From BAIKAL-G1 sp943369525 (GTDB taxonomy: Bacteria; Cyanobacteriota; Cyanobacteriia; PCC-6307; Cyanobiaceae), in the NCBI GenBank assembly GCA_943369525.1, contig CALRNL020000009.1:62001-126000 (forward strand): DNA of 64,000 bases. The letters run 5' to 3'. Shown piece by piece: positions 8,971 through 17,703 of this stretch; position 1 is the first letter of the stretch, and each line of letters begins with the position of its first letter. The translations under genes and the position numbers were made by a program. A model generated the notes under the pieces. It was not told the origin of the DNA, did not search any database, and was given only the letters and a program-made list of their open reading frames with translations.

Positions 8971-8983
8971 GGTTGGTCCAACC
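8971..8983. repeat. 13-base palindrome GGTTGGTCCAACC
   Basis: A near-perfect palindrome (six-base arms, one central base) lies downstream of the 6S RNA. Its reverse complement occurs at 2749-2761, in the gap between the lysozyme and TPM genes. It could be a small operator-like or terminator-related element, or chance in a GC-rich genome. No T-tract follows. Confidence 0.35.
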
Positions 8984-9100
8984 AATGGCCAAAGCATTTA
9001 GGGTCAGGGCGATACCGGCCCCGACTGGTTGGTTCATTTGAGCCCTAGGAATTGGCGGTTGGACAAAAGTCCCTGCAGGAGGGGCTGGCTTGTAGAGAAT

Positions 9101-10897
9101 TCAAATGGTGTTGGCTGAGACGCCTGCCCAGATGCTTTTGAGCAGTCGCTCGGTGTCGGCGCCATTGAGGGGACGACCAAACAGGTAACCCTGGCCGTAT
9201 TCGCAGCCCAAGCCCTTGAGTAAGTCGAGTTGGTGCTCGGTTTCGATTCCCTCGGCCACTACCCCCATGTTGAGGGCGCTGGCCATGTCAATCACCGCTT
9301 TGACAATCACGCCATCGCCATGGTCAACCGAGAGGCCATCGGTAAAGGAGCGATCAATCTTGAGCACGCCCACCTGCAGATTTTTAAGATAACGAAGGGA
9401 TGAATAGCCCGTGCCGAAATCATCAATGGCCAAGCGCACTCCCAAGCTCTCCAACCTGTTGATGCAGGTTGTGGCCAACTCGATATCGTCAATGAGGGCA
9501 GTTTCCGTGATTTCCAGGTAAAGATTTGTAGGTTGGATTCGATGGGTTTTTATGGCATCGGCGACGCGATCGGTGAGGCTGAGATTCAGTAGGCTGCGGG
9601 CGGATACGTTGACAGAAATGGTGAGGGGTTTGTCCGGGCATGCCAGATTCCATTCGCTGGTCTTTCTGCAAGCTTGTTCAAGGATTTGGGCATCAAGATC
9701 AACGATGAGTCCGGTTTCTTCAGCAATGGGGATGAAGTCAACCGGGCTCAGTAGGCCCTGTTGGGGATGGATCCAGCGCACCAGGGCCTCAAAGCCGCAG
9801 ATGCGGTTAGTCCAGAGTTCCATGATCGGCTGAAAGTAGCATTCCAGCTCCCTATTCACCAGGGCGCGACGCAGCTCGGACTCCATTGAGCTGCGTTGCT
9901 GGGCCGATTCGCGCATGGCCTGGTCGAAGTTGACCACACAATGGCGACCCTTTTGCTTGGCCTCGTACATGGCCAAATCGGCGTTTTCTAGGATGGAATC
10001 CGCCGTATCCCGGGAGTTGGCATAGGCCAGGCCAATGGAGGCGGAATGGGAGAGAAGTCGTCCACCGAGATTGATCGGGATGCTGATCTCGCTAATGATC
10101 TGCTCTGCCAGTTTCAAGGCTTGATCGGCTTGGTCGTAGCGACAGATCACGATGAATTCGTCGCCGGCTAGGCGAGCCAGGATGTCCTGGGGGCCGACCA
10201 ATTGCCGCAGGATCCGCGCCACCGTGATCAGGAATTGGTCGCCGGCCCCATGGCCGTAGGCATCATTGACAGTCTTGAAACGGTCTAGATCGATAAATAG
10301 AACCGCAATCACCGATTTAACCTGGGGCTGGTATTGGCTTTGCTTTAGCCAAAGGCTGAGCTGTTCCAGGGCCATCTCCCGGTTTGGCAGGCCGGTGAGG
10401 CTGTCATGGGTGGCCCGGACCACGGCTGCCCCATGGGCCTGGCGTTCTGCCGCCAGGGCCTTCCAGCTTTTGGAGCCAACTTGGATCGTGCGGCCGAAGG
10501 CGGCCAGCAGCAGCCGTTCTGATGGGCTGAAGGGATGGCCGAGGCGACCGACGAGTAGCTGCTCCTGGTCGGCGAGCTCCAGCCAGCTGACCTCCAGGAC
10601 TCCCGTGGCCAGCTCGAGGGTTGGGGACTGCTGCTGCCGCGCCTGGAGCAGTAGGGAGATTTCGCTGGGGAGGGCACCCCGGGAGTTGTGGATCTGGCCT
10701 TCGCTAAACAGCACAACCACCTGGGCGCCCAGGGCACCAGCCACCTGGTCAAGGGCGTTGACCCCCGGGTGGTCCCGTTCAGGATCAAACAGGGAGATCA
10801 GCTTGGTCAGGTGCTCCAGGGACTGGGCCAGCTCGCCCGAGGCTGGGTCAGGTTTAGGCACCCCAGGCTTCAAGTCACCATGGGAGGTGCTGATCAC
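9101..10897 (-). CDS. Cyclic-di-GMP signalling protein: GAF-like, GGDEF and EAL domains
   Basis: The protein has 598 residues. Residues about 25-150 look like a GAF-type sensor. The GGDEF domain (about 160-325) begins with DSLTGLPNREMAL and carries LAGDEF, an AGDEF variant that can still be active. The EAL domain (about 340-590) keeps its catalytic set: EALVRW, VNVSARS, EITETAL, IDDFGTGYSS, KIDRSF, AEGIET and GYLFGRP. It probably hydrolyses c-di-GMP, and may also make it. There is no membrane helix. The start is GTG, lying in a short inverted repeat CCATGGG/CCCATGG (10878-10904). The sensed signal is unknown. Confidence 0.93.
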   Translation of the reverse strand: MISTSHGDLKPGVPKPDPASGELAQSLEHLTKLISLFDPERDHPGVNALDQVAGALGAQVVVLFSEGQIHNSRGALPSEISLLLQARQQQSPTLELATGVLEVSWLELADQEQLLVGRLGHPFSPSERLLLAAFGRTIQVGSKSWKALAAERQAHGAAVVRATHDSLTGLPNREMALEQLSLWLKQSQYQPQVKSVIAVLFIDLDRFKTVNDAYGHGAGDQFLITVARILRQLVGPQDILARLAGDEFIVICRYDQADQALKLAEQIISEISIPINLGGRLLSHSASIGLAYANSRDTADSILENADLAMYEAKQKGRHCVVNFDQAMRESAQQRSSMESELRRALVNRELECYFQPIMELWTNRICGFEALVRWIHPQQGLLSPVDFIPIAEETGLIVDLDAQILEQACRKTSEWNLACPDKPLTISVNVSARSLLNLSLTDRVADAIKTHRIQPTNLYLEITETALIDDIELATTCINRLESLGVRLAIDDFGTGYSSLRYLKNLQVGVLKIDRSFTDGLSVDHGDGVIVKAVIDMASALNMGVVAEGIETEHQLDLLKGLGCEYGQGYLFGRPLNGADTERLLKSIWAGVSANTI

Positions 10898-11391
10898 CCC
10901 ATGGGGGGACGGGGTTGTATCGGTAGGAGTTGGGACGGTATGGGCCGTAGCGATAGGAGTTGTAATGGTGGATAGGAGGTGGGCCGATCTTGCCCTTATT
11001 GTTTCAACTCTAACGTAGATTTCCCTTTGGGGTGTCTATTCCCATCGGGGCTGGCCTCCCCAACGGCAGGTCGTTAAACCTCCAGCCAAGGGCTTGGGGT
11101 TGGAGGGCTGGGCCCTGGCTAGATGCTTGGTGCGGACCCCAGTTTCCTCGGGGTCATGGGAGTTGGGCGGCAGCCCCATGGTCAGGACGCCCCCCGGCTT
11201 TGACCCAGAGATCTGGCCAACCAAGGGGTTCGTTCGTCAACTAATGCAAAAAATGCAATTGGATGGCTGCGGCCTTCAATGGTGCCCTTTGGCTCGTTGA
11301 GCTGGCGCCCATCAGCTTGATCCAATGGCCTGGGGGGCAGCGCCCGCTGCCCAGGGACCCTTGCATGGTGGGTGCTTGGGGTTTGGATGGG
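10898..11391. other. Intergenic region upstream of the GGDEF/EAL gene
   Basis: These 494 bases show no supported gene. They contain imperfect GATAGGAGTTG-like repeats (about 10928-10980), a direct repeat ATGCAAAAAATGCAA near 11243, and an 18-base palindrome at 11335-11352 (GGGCAGCG/CGCTGCCC) placed where a terminator of the minus-strand DUF2103 gene would lie, though without a T-tract. The promoter of the GGDEF/EAL gene is expected at the left end. Confidence 0.5.
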
Positions 11392-11673
11392 TCATGGGGC
11401 GTTGATTAGGGCGTCCACGGCGTTCTGCAATCCATCCCGATCCAGGCTGGTGGTGAGAAACACCTCCTGGGCCGAGCTACCGCGCCGTGCCACCAGCTTC
11501 CAGCCACCGATGAGGGGTGCGGAGATTCGCAGCCGCAGGCTGGGGCTTCGCCCCCGAACCCGGCTGATGACCGCCGGGGTGATCGTGTCCACCTGGGGAT
11601 GGAGCGCCAGCTTGCGCAGCAAAGGGATCAGTCCCTCCACGTAGGTGCTGTGGGTGATGACCACCCGCCCCAT
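11392..11673 (-). CDS. DUF2103 family protein
   Basis: This 93-residue protein begins with GRVVITHSTYVEGLIPLLRKLA and ends with EVFLTTSLDRDGLQNAVDAL, the pattern of the small DUF2103 family seen in cyanobacteria and some other bacteria. The family has been described as a possible metal-binding protein, but no biochemical role is known to me. It lies 47 bases downstream of clpS on the same strand and is probably co-transcribed with it. No membrane segment or signal peptide is evident. Confidence 0.75.
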   Translation of the reverse strand: MGRVVITHSTYVEGLIPLLRKLALHPQVDTITPAVISRVRGRSPSLRLRISAPLIGGWKLVARRGSSAQEVFLTTSLDRDGLQNAVDALINAP

Positions 11674-11720
11674 GGCAGCGCAATCGGCAGGAACAAAAAT
11701 CTAGGCAGATTGGCCCCGGC

Positions 11721-12056
11721 CTAGATCCGCTCTAGGGGCGCCATGGTCAGGCCTTCAGCGGCCAGCAGTTGGTGATAGTGCTCCGCCTGTTCAAAGGGTC
11801 CACTCCAGGCCACCGCCGACCCCTGGCTGTCGATGCGGTGGGCTAGCTGCCAGGCCCGATCCGGATCCATCCCCGGGATATGGCGCAGCAGGCTTTCGAC
11901 CACATGTTGATAGGTATTGAAGTCGTCATCGAGAACGATGACCCGGGCTTGGGGGTAGGGCTCCCCCTGGCGAAGGCTGCGGTTGGTCTGCCTGGTCTGG
12001 GGGGCGGGGGCCAGGGGACGCATGGGCGTGCTGGTGAGGGCAGGAACGCTTGTCAT
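11721..12056 (-). CDS. clpS: ATP-dependent Clp protease adaptor ClpS
   Basis: ClpS hands N-degron substrates to the ClpC/ClpP protease. The core runs from ARVIVLDDDFNTYQHVVESLL through HIPGMDPDRAWQLAHRI to GLTMAPLERI at the C-terminus, the usual cyanobacterial ending. The canonical adaptor motif is NDD; here the Asn that contacts the substrate N-terminus is Asp (DDD), which may alter specificity. The N-terminal 35 residues are a flexible Pro/Thr-rich tail. I chose the second Met (MTSVPAL). It is divergent from petN. Cyanobacteria can carry two ClpS paralogues; I cannot tell which this is. Confidence 0.9.
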   Translation of the reverse strand: MTSVPALTSTPMRPLAPAPQTRQTNRSLRQGEPYPQARVIVLDDDFNTYQHVVESLLRHIPGMDPDRAWQLAHRIDSQGSAVAWSGPFEQAEHYHQLLAAEGLTMAPLERI

Positions 12057-12123
12057 GGCCCGCAATAGCTGGTCTCGTCAGGGGCCAAGCCTAGGTACAC
12101 TGGACCCAAATTCACCAAAGTCC

Positions 12124-12225
12124 ATGCTGATCACCCTGGGTTGGGCCTCCCTGGCTGCCATCTTCAGCTTTTCGATCGCCATGGTGGTTTGGGGCCGCAA
12201 CGGCGACGGCACCCTCAACTTCTGA
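12124..12225 (+). CDS. petN: Cytochrome b6f complex subunit VIII (PetN)
   Basis: The 33-residue protein MLITLGWASL... ending VVWGRNGDGTLNF is a single membrane helix with the conserved SMVVWGRNG-like C-terminal motif of PetN. PetN is a small structural subunit needed for stability of the cytochrome b6f complex in the thylakoid membrane. A possible -10 element (TACACT) lies about 25-30 bases upstream. A second small membrane ORF starts three bases after the stop, so the two are likely transcribed together. Confidence 0.93.
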   Translation: MLITLGWASLAAIFSFSIAMVVWGRNGDGTLNF

Positions 12226-12228
12226 GCC

Positions 12229-12378
12229 TTGCCTGAGTTTTCTCTAGGCCTCCCCACCTTGCTTGCGGCAACGGCGTTACTGTTGCTTGTGTTTGTGAGC
12301 GGTGGGGTGATCTATCTCTCCACGATCGAATGGCGGGATCGCCGCCGCCGTCAGGCTCCCCCCCTGTCCCGCCGTTGA
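12229..12378 (+). CDS. Small single-helix membrane protein downstream of petN (hypothetical)
   Basis: A 49-codon frame starts with TTG three bases after petN and stops at 12376-12378. The product begins PEFSLGLPTLLAATALLLL, continues with a hydrophobic helix to about residue 33, and ends in a strongly basic tail (EWRDRRRRQ). This is a credible small membrane protein: helix plus positive cytoplasmic tail, tight spacing to petN, and stop just before the next spacer. A later GTG would be an alternative start. I do not recognise a named family; I infer a photosynthesis-related auxiliary role from position only. Confidence 0.5.
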   Translation: MPEFSLGLPTLLAATALLLLVFVSGGVIYLSTIEWRDRRRRQAPPLSRR

Positions 12379-12527
12379 TCGGGTTTGGACCGGCAACACC
12401 GTCGCTCCATCCCATGCTGTTTCCTGTCCAGATATTGGACTTGGTTGATTGATGGGCTAGGTGCCTCCCCCCTGGGGGCTCCTCCCCTATCGACCAATGG
12501 CCTGTCGGCTTTGGCTCTAAGGAGGCC

Positions 12528-13991
12528 GTGATCCAGCTCGCTCGCCCACGCCCTCCCCTGCCCGTGACTGGGCTAACCCTGGTCCTGCTGTTGCTCGGAC
12601 CCAGCTGGCTGTTGGGGCGCACCCCCCGCCGTCACGCTTCGGGCTTGGAACGGCTCGCGGCCAGCGCCGCCCTCTTGCAGAGTTTTCGCGCTGGCGACTT
12701 GGCCACGCCGCCGCCCCTTTGGAGTCAGCGGCTAGGCCCAGGTCTGGCCCAGCAGCTCTGGGCCCGCCAGTCGGGCCTTTGGTGGCAGTTTTGGGGCGGC
12801 CATGGCGATGGGGCTGAATTTTTGGTGCTGCCTGCCGCCCCCTTTGGCGGCGTCACCCCCCTGCCGCTGCCGGCTAGGGCCCTACAGGTGGACGATCTGG
12901 TGGTTTTGGCAGCCGATCCGCTCAACCGCCAGTGGTTGCAAGACCAGTTGCGGCTCAAATTCGCGCCGCCCCAGGGCCAGCAACGCCATTGCCTCAACCA
13001 GCTCAAGAGCTCGGAATCGGTCTACTGGAGTGGTCCCACCCTCGGCGAATTGCTCGGACCGCTCACTCCGCTGTTCCTGGCCTTTCAGCAGGGGTGCTTT
13101 GGCCTGGCCGGGCAGGGGAAAGCCCTGATCTGGCAGGGCCAGGCCAGTCCCCTGGGGCCTAGCCCGGCGAGCCCCCAAGCTGCGGGGCCATTGTTGAATC
13201 CATCGATGCGCCAGGACGCCGATGCCCTGCTGCTCCTGCAGGGGGGCCGGCTGGCCCCCCTCGTCGATGGGCTATTGGGGAGTCGGCTGGTGAGCGTACC
13301 GCTGGCCAAGAGCTATGGCCTGGGTCCTAGCCAGTTGGGCCTGCTGCGCCAGGCCCCCTTTCATCTGAGGCTGCGTTCCCAAGCCAAGGGTCCCTACCAG
13401 GCGGGTTTGGAGTTGCAACTGGCCTTGGGCGCCAACGCCAGCGACTGGCAGGCCCTGCTGGCTGGGCTGCGCAAGGGCTTACGGGCCCAGGGCCTGGAGG
13501 ACCGGGAAGCCAGCCCCCATTGGCAACGGCAGGGGGTGGGGGAACGCTTCAGCGACAGCACCTGGCAGCGTGCTTCTGGCAACTTGGATGGGGGCGGCCA
13601 GGCGGGGGCCGGCGTTGCTGGCGGCCCCCCGGCCCCAAACACCGTGGTGGGCGGCTGGCGTTGGTTGAACAGATCCTCCGGAACCTCCCAAGGGGTTGGC
13701 GGCCAGACCCATCCCCGGGTGCTGCTGCTGTTCCTGGGGCCCGAGCCCAAGCTGGGTCCCGGTGGTTTCGCCCGTCCAGTCGATAGGGATCGGGGCCTGG
13801 CCAGCGCCGGCAGCCTGAGCCTGTGGGCCCAGCCCCAGGCCCTTGACCGGCTTGGGCTCTGGCCGACGGGCCTTCCCCCCCTACTTAAACGCTCCAGGTC
13901 CTTGGAGATCAGGGCCAGGGCCATCGATGGGGCGGGATGGTCTTCCGGGCCAGGACCCAGCCAGCTAACCGGGCGACTGGAGCTGCCCTAA
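12528..13991 (+). CDS. Conserved hypothetical membrane-anchored protein
   Basis: The protein has 487 residues and opens with one hydrophobic segment (LTLVLLLLGPSWLLG, residues about 15-29), so it is probably anchored in or exported across the membrane. The rest is Leu/Gly/Gln-rich with several LGLLRQ- and LELQLALGA-like segments, and faintly recalls the DUF3352 group of cyanobacterial proteins with repeated beta/alpha units. The start is GTG, with AAGGAGG ending two bases before it, an unusually tight spacing, so a start further in is possible. No catalytic motif is evident. It sits between petN and thf1. Confidence 0.6.
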   Translation: MIQLARPRPPLPVTGLTLVLLLLGPSWLLGRTPRRHASGLERLAASAALLQSFRAGDLATPPPLWSQRLGPGLAQQLWARQSGLWWQFWGGHGDGAEFLVLPAAPFGGVTPLPLPARALQVDDLVVLAADPLNRQWLQDQLRLKFAPPQGQQRHCLNQLKSSESVYWSGPTLGELLGPLTPLFLAFQQGCFGLAGQGKALIWQGQASPLGPSPASPQAAGPLLNPSMRQDADALLLLQGGRLAPLVDGLLGSRLVSVPLAKSYGLGPSQLGLLRQAPFHLRLRSQAKGPYQAGLELQLALGANASDWQALLAGLRKGLRAQGLEDREASPHWQRQGVGERFSDSTWQRASGNLDGGGQAGAGVAGGPPAPNTVVGGWRWLNRSSGTSQGVGGQTHPRVLLLFLGPEPKLGPGGFARPVDRDRGLASAGSLSLWAQPQALDRLGLWPTGLPPLLKRSRSLEIRARAIDGAGWSSGPGPSQLTGRLELP

Positions 13992-14080
13992 ACGGGGCTG
14001 GGCCGTTTGCAACCGGCCCCCCTTTGGCGTGGTTGCCAGGGAAGGATCCCGGCGCCCTCCCCAGGGGAGTTGGCCCGCTC

Positions 14081-14803
14081 CTAGGCCGGGCTTGAGCCTG
14101 GTTCGGTTGGTTCGAGCGGGAGTGCAGCCGCTTGGGCAGCGGCCTCCTGCTGGCGTTCACGGCGGCGCCGATCGGCAGCCACGGTTTCTTCCATCAGTTC
14201 CACCGCCTGGGCCATCTTCTCCACATTGGTGGCGTAGAGGCTGAGGTCCTTATCCAGGCGGGATTTGAGCAGGCCCATGGCCTCACCGATCTCGTGGGCC
14301 GATTGGCGCAGGGCTGCCGGCTCGAGCGCATGGGCGCCAGTGGCCTGCTGCAACAGGGTGAGCAGCCCTACAGCAGCGAGGCGGGAGTAGTGAAAATCGG
14401 GTTGCTTGACGGCACCCAGCACGTCGGCGATCGGAGCCGGAGCCCCGCTGCCGCCGCTGGTCAGCCAGCTAGACACCTCCTCGAAGCTGTGGTGGCCGAC
14501 GGCCGCCACCATGGTTTGGCGCTCCTGCTCAAAATCGGAGGCCGAAAAACCGGACGAGCCACAGAGGGCCTCAAACAGGGGCTGGCGCTGCTCCTCGGGC
14601 CGGTAGCCCTTAGAAAAGCTCTGAAACACTTGGATCAGCCCCACGGCGAAGAGGCCATCGGCGCGAAAGCCCTTCTGATGGCTCAACAGATGCAGTTCCA
14701 CCAACAGCTCATCGACCATGCGGCGGTAGAGCGGCGCGATCACGAAGGGGAAGGCGCGATGGAAGGCGCGCTTGCTATCAGCGACGGTGAGGCAGGCGCC
14801 CAC
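14081..14803 (-). CDS. thf1: Thylakoid formation protein Thf1 / Psb29
   Basis: Thf1/Psb29 is a mainly helical protein implicated in photosystem II assembly and repair and in stabilising FtsH complexes. The N-terminus VADSKRAFHRAFPFVIAPLYRR and the following DELLVELHLLSHQKGF are the family signature, with GLIQVFQSFSKGY and a coiled-coil C-terminal region (DRRRRERQQEAAAQ). The length of 240 residues is normal. Its presence close to clpP and an ftsH gene fits a proteostasis role. It is divergent from clpP. Confidence 0.93.
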   Translation of the reverse strand: MGACLTVADSKRAFHRAFPFVIAPLYRRMVDELLVELHLLSHQKGFRADGLFAVGLIQVFQSFSKGYRPEEQRQPLFEALCGSSGFSASDFEQERQTMVAAVGHHSFEEVSSWLTSGGSGAPAPIADVLGAVKQPDFHYSRLAAVGLLTLLQQATGAHALEPAALRQSAHEIGEAMGLLKSRLDKDLSLYATNVEKMAQAVELMEETVAADRRRRERQQEAAAQAAALPLEPTEPGSSPA

Positions 14804-14903
14804 TCAGTTCAGGCCAGGGTGCGTTGACCATAGCGCCGTGCCACGCCGGCCGATGGGTGATCTGCCCTCAGTAGGATCGGGCCTGGAAGTCCCTGATGAG
14901 CCG

Positions 14904-15494
14904 ATGATCCCGATCGTGATTGAAGAGTCCGGGCGGGGTGAGCGCGCCTTTGACATTTATTCGCGCCTGCTGCGCGAGCGCATTGTGTTCCTTGGGGAAA
15001 CGGTGACAGCCGAGTCGGCCAACCGGATCGTGGCCCAGTTGCTATTCCTTGAAGCCGAGGACCCCGAGAAGGATATTTTCCTCTATATCAATTCCCCCGG
15101 CGGCTCCGTCTACGACGGCCTTGGTATCTTTGACACCATGCAACACATCAAGCCCGATGTGCAGACCGTGTGTCTCGGCCTGGCGGCAAGCATGGGCGCC
15201 TTCCTCCTATGTGCCGGCACCAAGGGCAAGCGCAGCAGCCTCACCCACTCGCGCATCATGATCCACCAACCCCTGGGGGGAGCCCGGGGCCAGGCCAGCG
15301 ACATTCGCATCCAGGCCGATGAGATCCTCTATCTCAAGGACAAGCTCAACACCGAGCTCGCCGATCGCACTGGTCAGCCCCTAGAGCGGATCCAGCAGGA
15401 CACGGATCGGGACTTCTTCATGTCTCCCCAGGAAGCGATCGGCTATGGGCTGATCGACAAGGTGATCGACAAGCGTCCGATTCGCCCCGTCTGA
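14904..15494 (+). CDS. clpP: ATP-dependent Clp protease proteolytic subunit
   Basis: The 196-residue form starting MIPIVIEESGRGERAFDIYSR matches ClpP starts known from other cyanobacteria; a Met at 14853 is possible. Catalytic residues are visible: Ser in GLAASMGAFLL, His in IMIHQPLGGARGQ and Asp in DTDRDFFMSP. The family signature LYINSPGGSVYDGL is intact. Cyanobacteria have several clpP genes plus clpR; this one has the full triad and so is a proteolytic subunit, not ClpR. It converges on ftsH with a shared terminator between them. Confidence 0.95.
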   Translation: MIPIVIEESGRGERAFDIYSRLLRERIVFLGETVTAESANRIVAQLLFLEAEDPEKDIFLYINSPGGSVYDGLGIFDTMQHIKPDVQTVCLGLAASMGAFLLCAGTKGKRSSLTHSRIMIHQPLGGARGQASDIRIQADEILYLKDKLNTELADRTGQPLERIQQDTDRDFFMSPQEAIGYGLIDKVIDKRPIRPV

Positions 15495-15556
15495 ATTGGC
15501 CTGGTCAGCGACCAAAAGCGCCTGCCCCAATCCATTAAAGGGGTTCAATCCAAACT

Positions 15557-15592
15557 AAAAAGCCCTGCCTGGTAATCCAGGGCAGGGCTTTT
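15557..15592. terminator. Bidirectional intrinsic terminator between clpP and ftsH
   Basis: A perfect stem GCCCTGCC (15562-15569) and GGCAGGGC (15581-15588), extended by TGG/CCA inside and A5/T4 tracts outside, lies 60 bases after the clpP stop and 90 bases from the ftsH stop. The flanking A and T runs make it work on both strands. Confidence 0.9.
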
Positions 15593-15682
15593 ATGCTGTC
15601 GATCGCTTCTGGTTATGGCTGGGCAGCTGTTTGGGGTTGGCCAGCCATAGCTGTTTTGGCTAGGACTTGGTTCCAGTTGGCT

Positions 15683-17602
15683 TCAGTTCGCTTCAAGCAC
15701 GGGGATGAAGCGTTCCTTGATCGGCACCTCGGTAAATTCCGCCACTAGGGCCCGGAATTCGTCACCATCGAGGCTTTCCTTTTCGATCAGAAGCTCCACG
15801 ACCCGATCCATGCAATCCCGGTTGGCATTGACCAGGGCGAGGGTGTCGGTGTAGCAGCTTTGAACGATCTGGCGCACGGCATCATCGATGCGACTGGCGA
15901 TCGAGTCGGACATCTCGCTGCGGGTCATCAGGTCGCGCCCCAGGAACACCTCCTGGTTGCCCGACTCCAGGGACATGGGGCCCAAATCGCTCATGCCAAA
16001 GCGGGTCACCATCTGGCGGGCCATGGAGGCCACCTGCTGGATGTCGCCGCCGGCGCCGGTGGTGACCTCGGCGTGGCCAAAGACGACGGCTTCGGCGGCC
16101 CGGCCCCCCAGGGCTCCCATGATGCGGGCCCGCAGCTGGGAGCGACTGACCAGCATTTGGTCTTCGTCGGGGGAGAACCAGGTCAGGCCCTGGGCCTGGC
16201 CCCGGGGGATCAGGGTGACTTTCTGGACGGGGTCATGCTGTTTGACCAGGGTGCCCACCAGGGCGTGGCCCACCTCGTGGTAGGCGATCAGGCGCTTGCT
16301 GCGGCCATCGGTGAGCGGTTTGCCTTCCATGCCGGCGATGATCCGATCGACGGCATCATCGATTTCGGCATTGCCAGTGGCCTCCTTGCGGCGCCGGGCC
16401 GTGAGAATGGCGGCCTCATTCAGCAGGTTGGCCAGGTCGGCGCCGGTGAAGCCTGGGGTGCGGCGGGCCACGGCCTCAAGCGACACATCATCGCCCAGTT
16501 TTTTATTGCGGCTGTGCACTTCCAGGATGGAGAGGCGGCCCTTGATGTCGGGGGCGTCCACCATGACCTGGCGGTCAAACCGGCCCGGGCGCATAAGGGC
16601 TGAATCGAGCACATCGGCCCGGTTGGTGGCGGCAATGATGATGATGCCGCTGTTGCCCTCAAAGCCATCCATTTCGGTGAGCAACTGGTTGAGGGTTTGC
16701 TCCCGTTCATCGTTGCCGCCGCCGATACCAGCTCCCCGCTGGCGGCCCACCGCATCGATCTCATCAATAAAAATTAGGCAGGGGCTGTTTTCCTTGGCCC
16801 GCTTAAACAGATCGCGCACGCGGCTGGCGCCCACACCCACGAACATCTCAACAAATTCCGACCCCGAGAGCGAGAAAAAGGGCACGCCCGCTTCGCCGGC
16901 AATCGCTTTGGCCAGGAGGGTCTTGCCCGTGCCAGGGGGGCCCACCAGCAACACACCCTTAGGAATTTTGGCTCCTACCGATGTGAATCGCTCGGGGGTT
17001 TTGAGGAAGGTGACCACCTCTTGGAGATCCTGCTTGGCTTCCTCTACGCCAGCCACATCATCAAATTTCACGCCGGTTTCGGCTTCCATCAGGAAGCGGG
17101 CCTTGGTTTTGCCAAACTGCATGGCCTGGCCAGGACCGCCAGGCATGTTGGAGGAGCGGCGGGCCAGCAGGATCAGGGAGCCGATTAGCAGCAGGGGAAA
17201 GAGCAAATTCCCCAGGATTCCCAGCAAGGGCGGCGCGGCCTTGGGCGGATGGATGTCAAAGCTGATGCCCTTGGCCTTGAGGCTATTGATGAGTTCTGGG
17301 GCCAGTCCGGGCAGGTCAACCCGCAGCCGCTGGACGCGGTTGTCGAGGTCCGGATCGGAGGCCTCAACCACGGCGGTGCGGCCGCCATCAAAGATGTCCA
17401 CGGCCGTGACCCTGCCGGCATCGACGTAATCGAGGAAGCGGCCGTAGGTCATGCGGGCCACGGCGGCGTTGCGGGGCGCCACGGTGGGACCGCCTTGGGC
17501 AAGACGGGGAGCGCCCCCGTTGCCCAGGATCTGCCAGCCAAAGAACAGGGCCACCCCAACGGGCAGAAGCCACAGAGCGATAAGACGCCAGCGTTGGTTC
17601 AT
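15683..17602 (-). CDS. ftsH: ATP-dependent zinc metalloprotease FtsH
   Basis: FtsH is a membrane AAA+ protease that extracts and degrades membrane proteins such as damaged D1. The 639-residue form shows an N-terminal helix (LIALWLLPVGVALFFGW), an extracytoplasmic domain, a second helix (LLFPLLLIGSLILLA), Walker A GPPGTGKT, Walker B LIFIDEIDA, the second region of homology (ATNRADVLDSALMRPGRFDR), and the zinc site HEVGH. The start at MNQRWR is preferred over an in-frame start 33 bases upstream. Which of the four cyanobacterial FtsH types it is cannot be decided by eye. Confidence 0.96.
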   Translation of the reverse strand: MNQRWRLIALWLLPVGVALFFGWQILGNGGAPRLAQGGPTVAPRNAAVARMTYGRFLDYVDAGRVTAVDIFDGGRTAVVEASDPDLDNRVQRLRVDLPGLAPELINSLKAKGISFDIHPPKAAPPLLGILGNLLFPLLLIGSLILLARRSSNMPGGPGQAMQFGKTKARFLMEAETGVKFDDVAGVEEAKQDLQEVVTFLKTPERFTSVGAKIPKGVLLVGPPGTGKTLLAKAIAGEAGVPFFSLSGSEFVEMFVGVGASRVRDLFKRAKENSPCLIFIDEIDAVGRQRGAGIGGGNDEREQTLNQLLTEMDGFEGNSGIIIIAATNRADVLDSALMRPGRFDRQVMVDAPDIKGRLSILEVHSRNKKLGDDVSLEAVARRTPGFTGADLANLLNEAAILTARRRKEATGNAEIDDAVDRIIAGMEGKPLTDGRSKRLIAYHEVGHALVGTLVKQHDPVQKVTLIPRGQAQGLTWFSPDEDQMLVSRSQLRARIMGALGGRAAEAVVFGHAEVTTGAGGDIQQVASMARQMVTRFGMSDLGPMSLESGNQEVFLGRDLMTRSEMSDSIASRIDDAVRQIVQSCYTDTLALVNANRDCMDRVVELLIEKESLDGDEFRALVAEFTEVPIKERFIPVLEAN

Positions 17603-17703
17603 GGCCGTGCGGACCCCCGACTTGAATTTGAACAACTGTAAAGCTCGCGCCGGCCAGAATGGGGCCGATCTCCTTGGTCTTTAGCCGCCCTGGGCCGGCA
17701 GGC

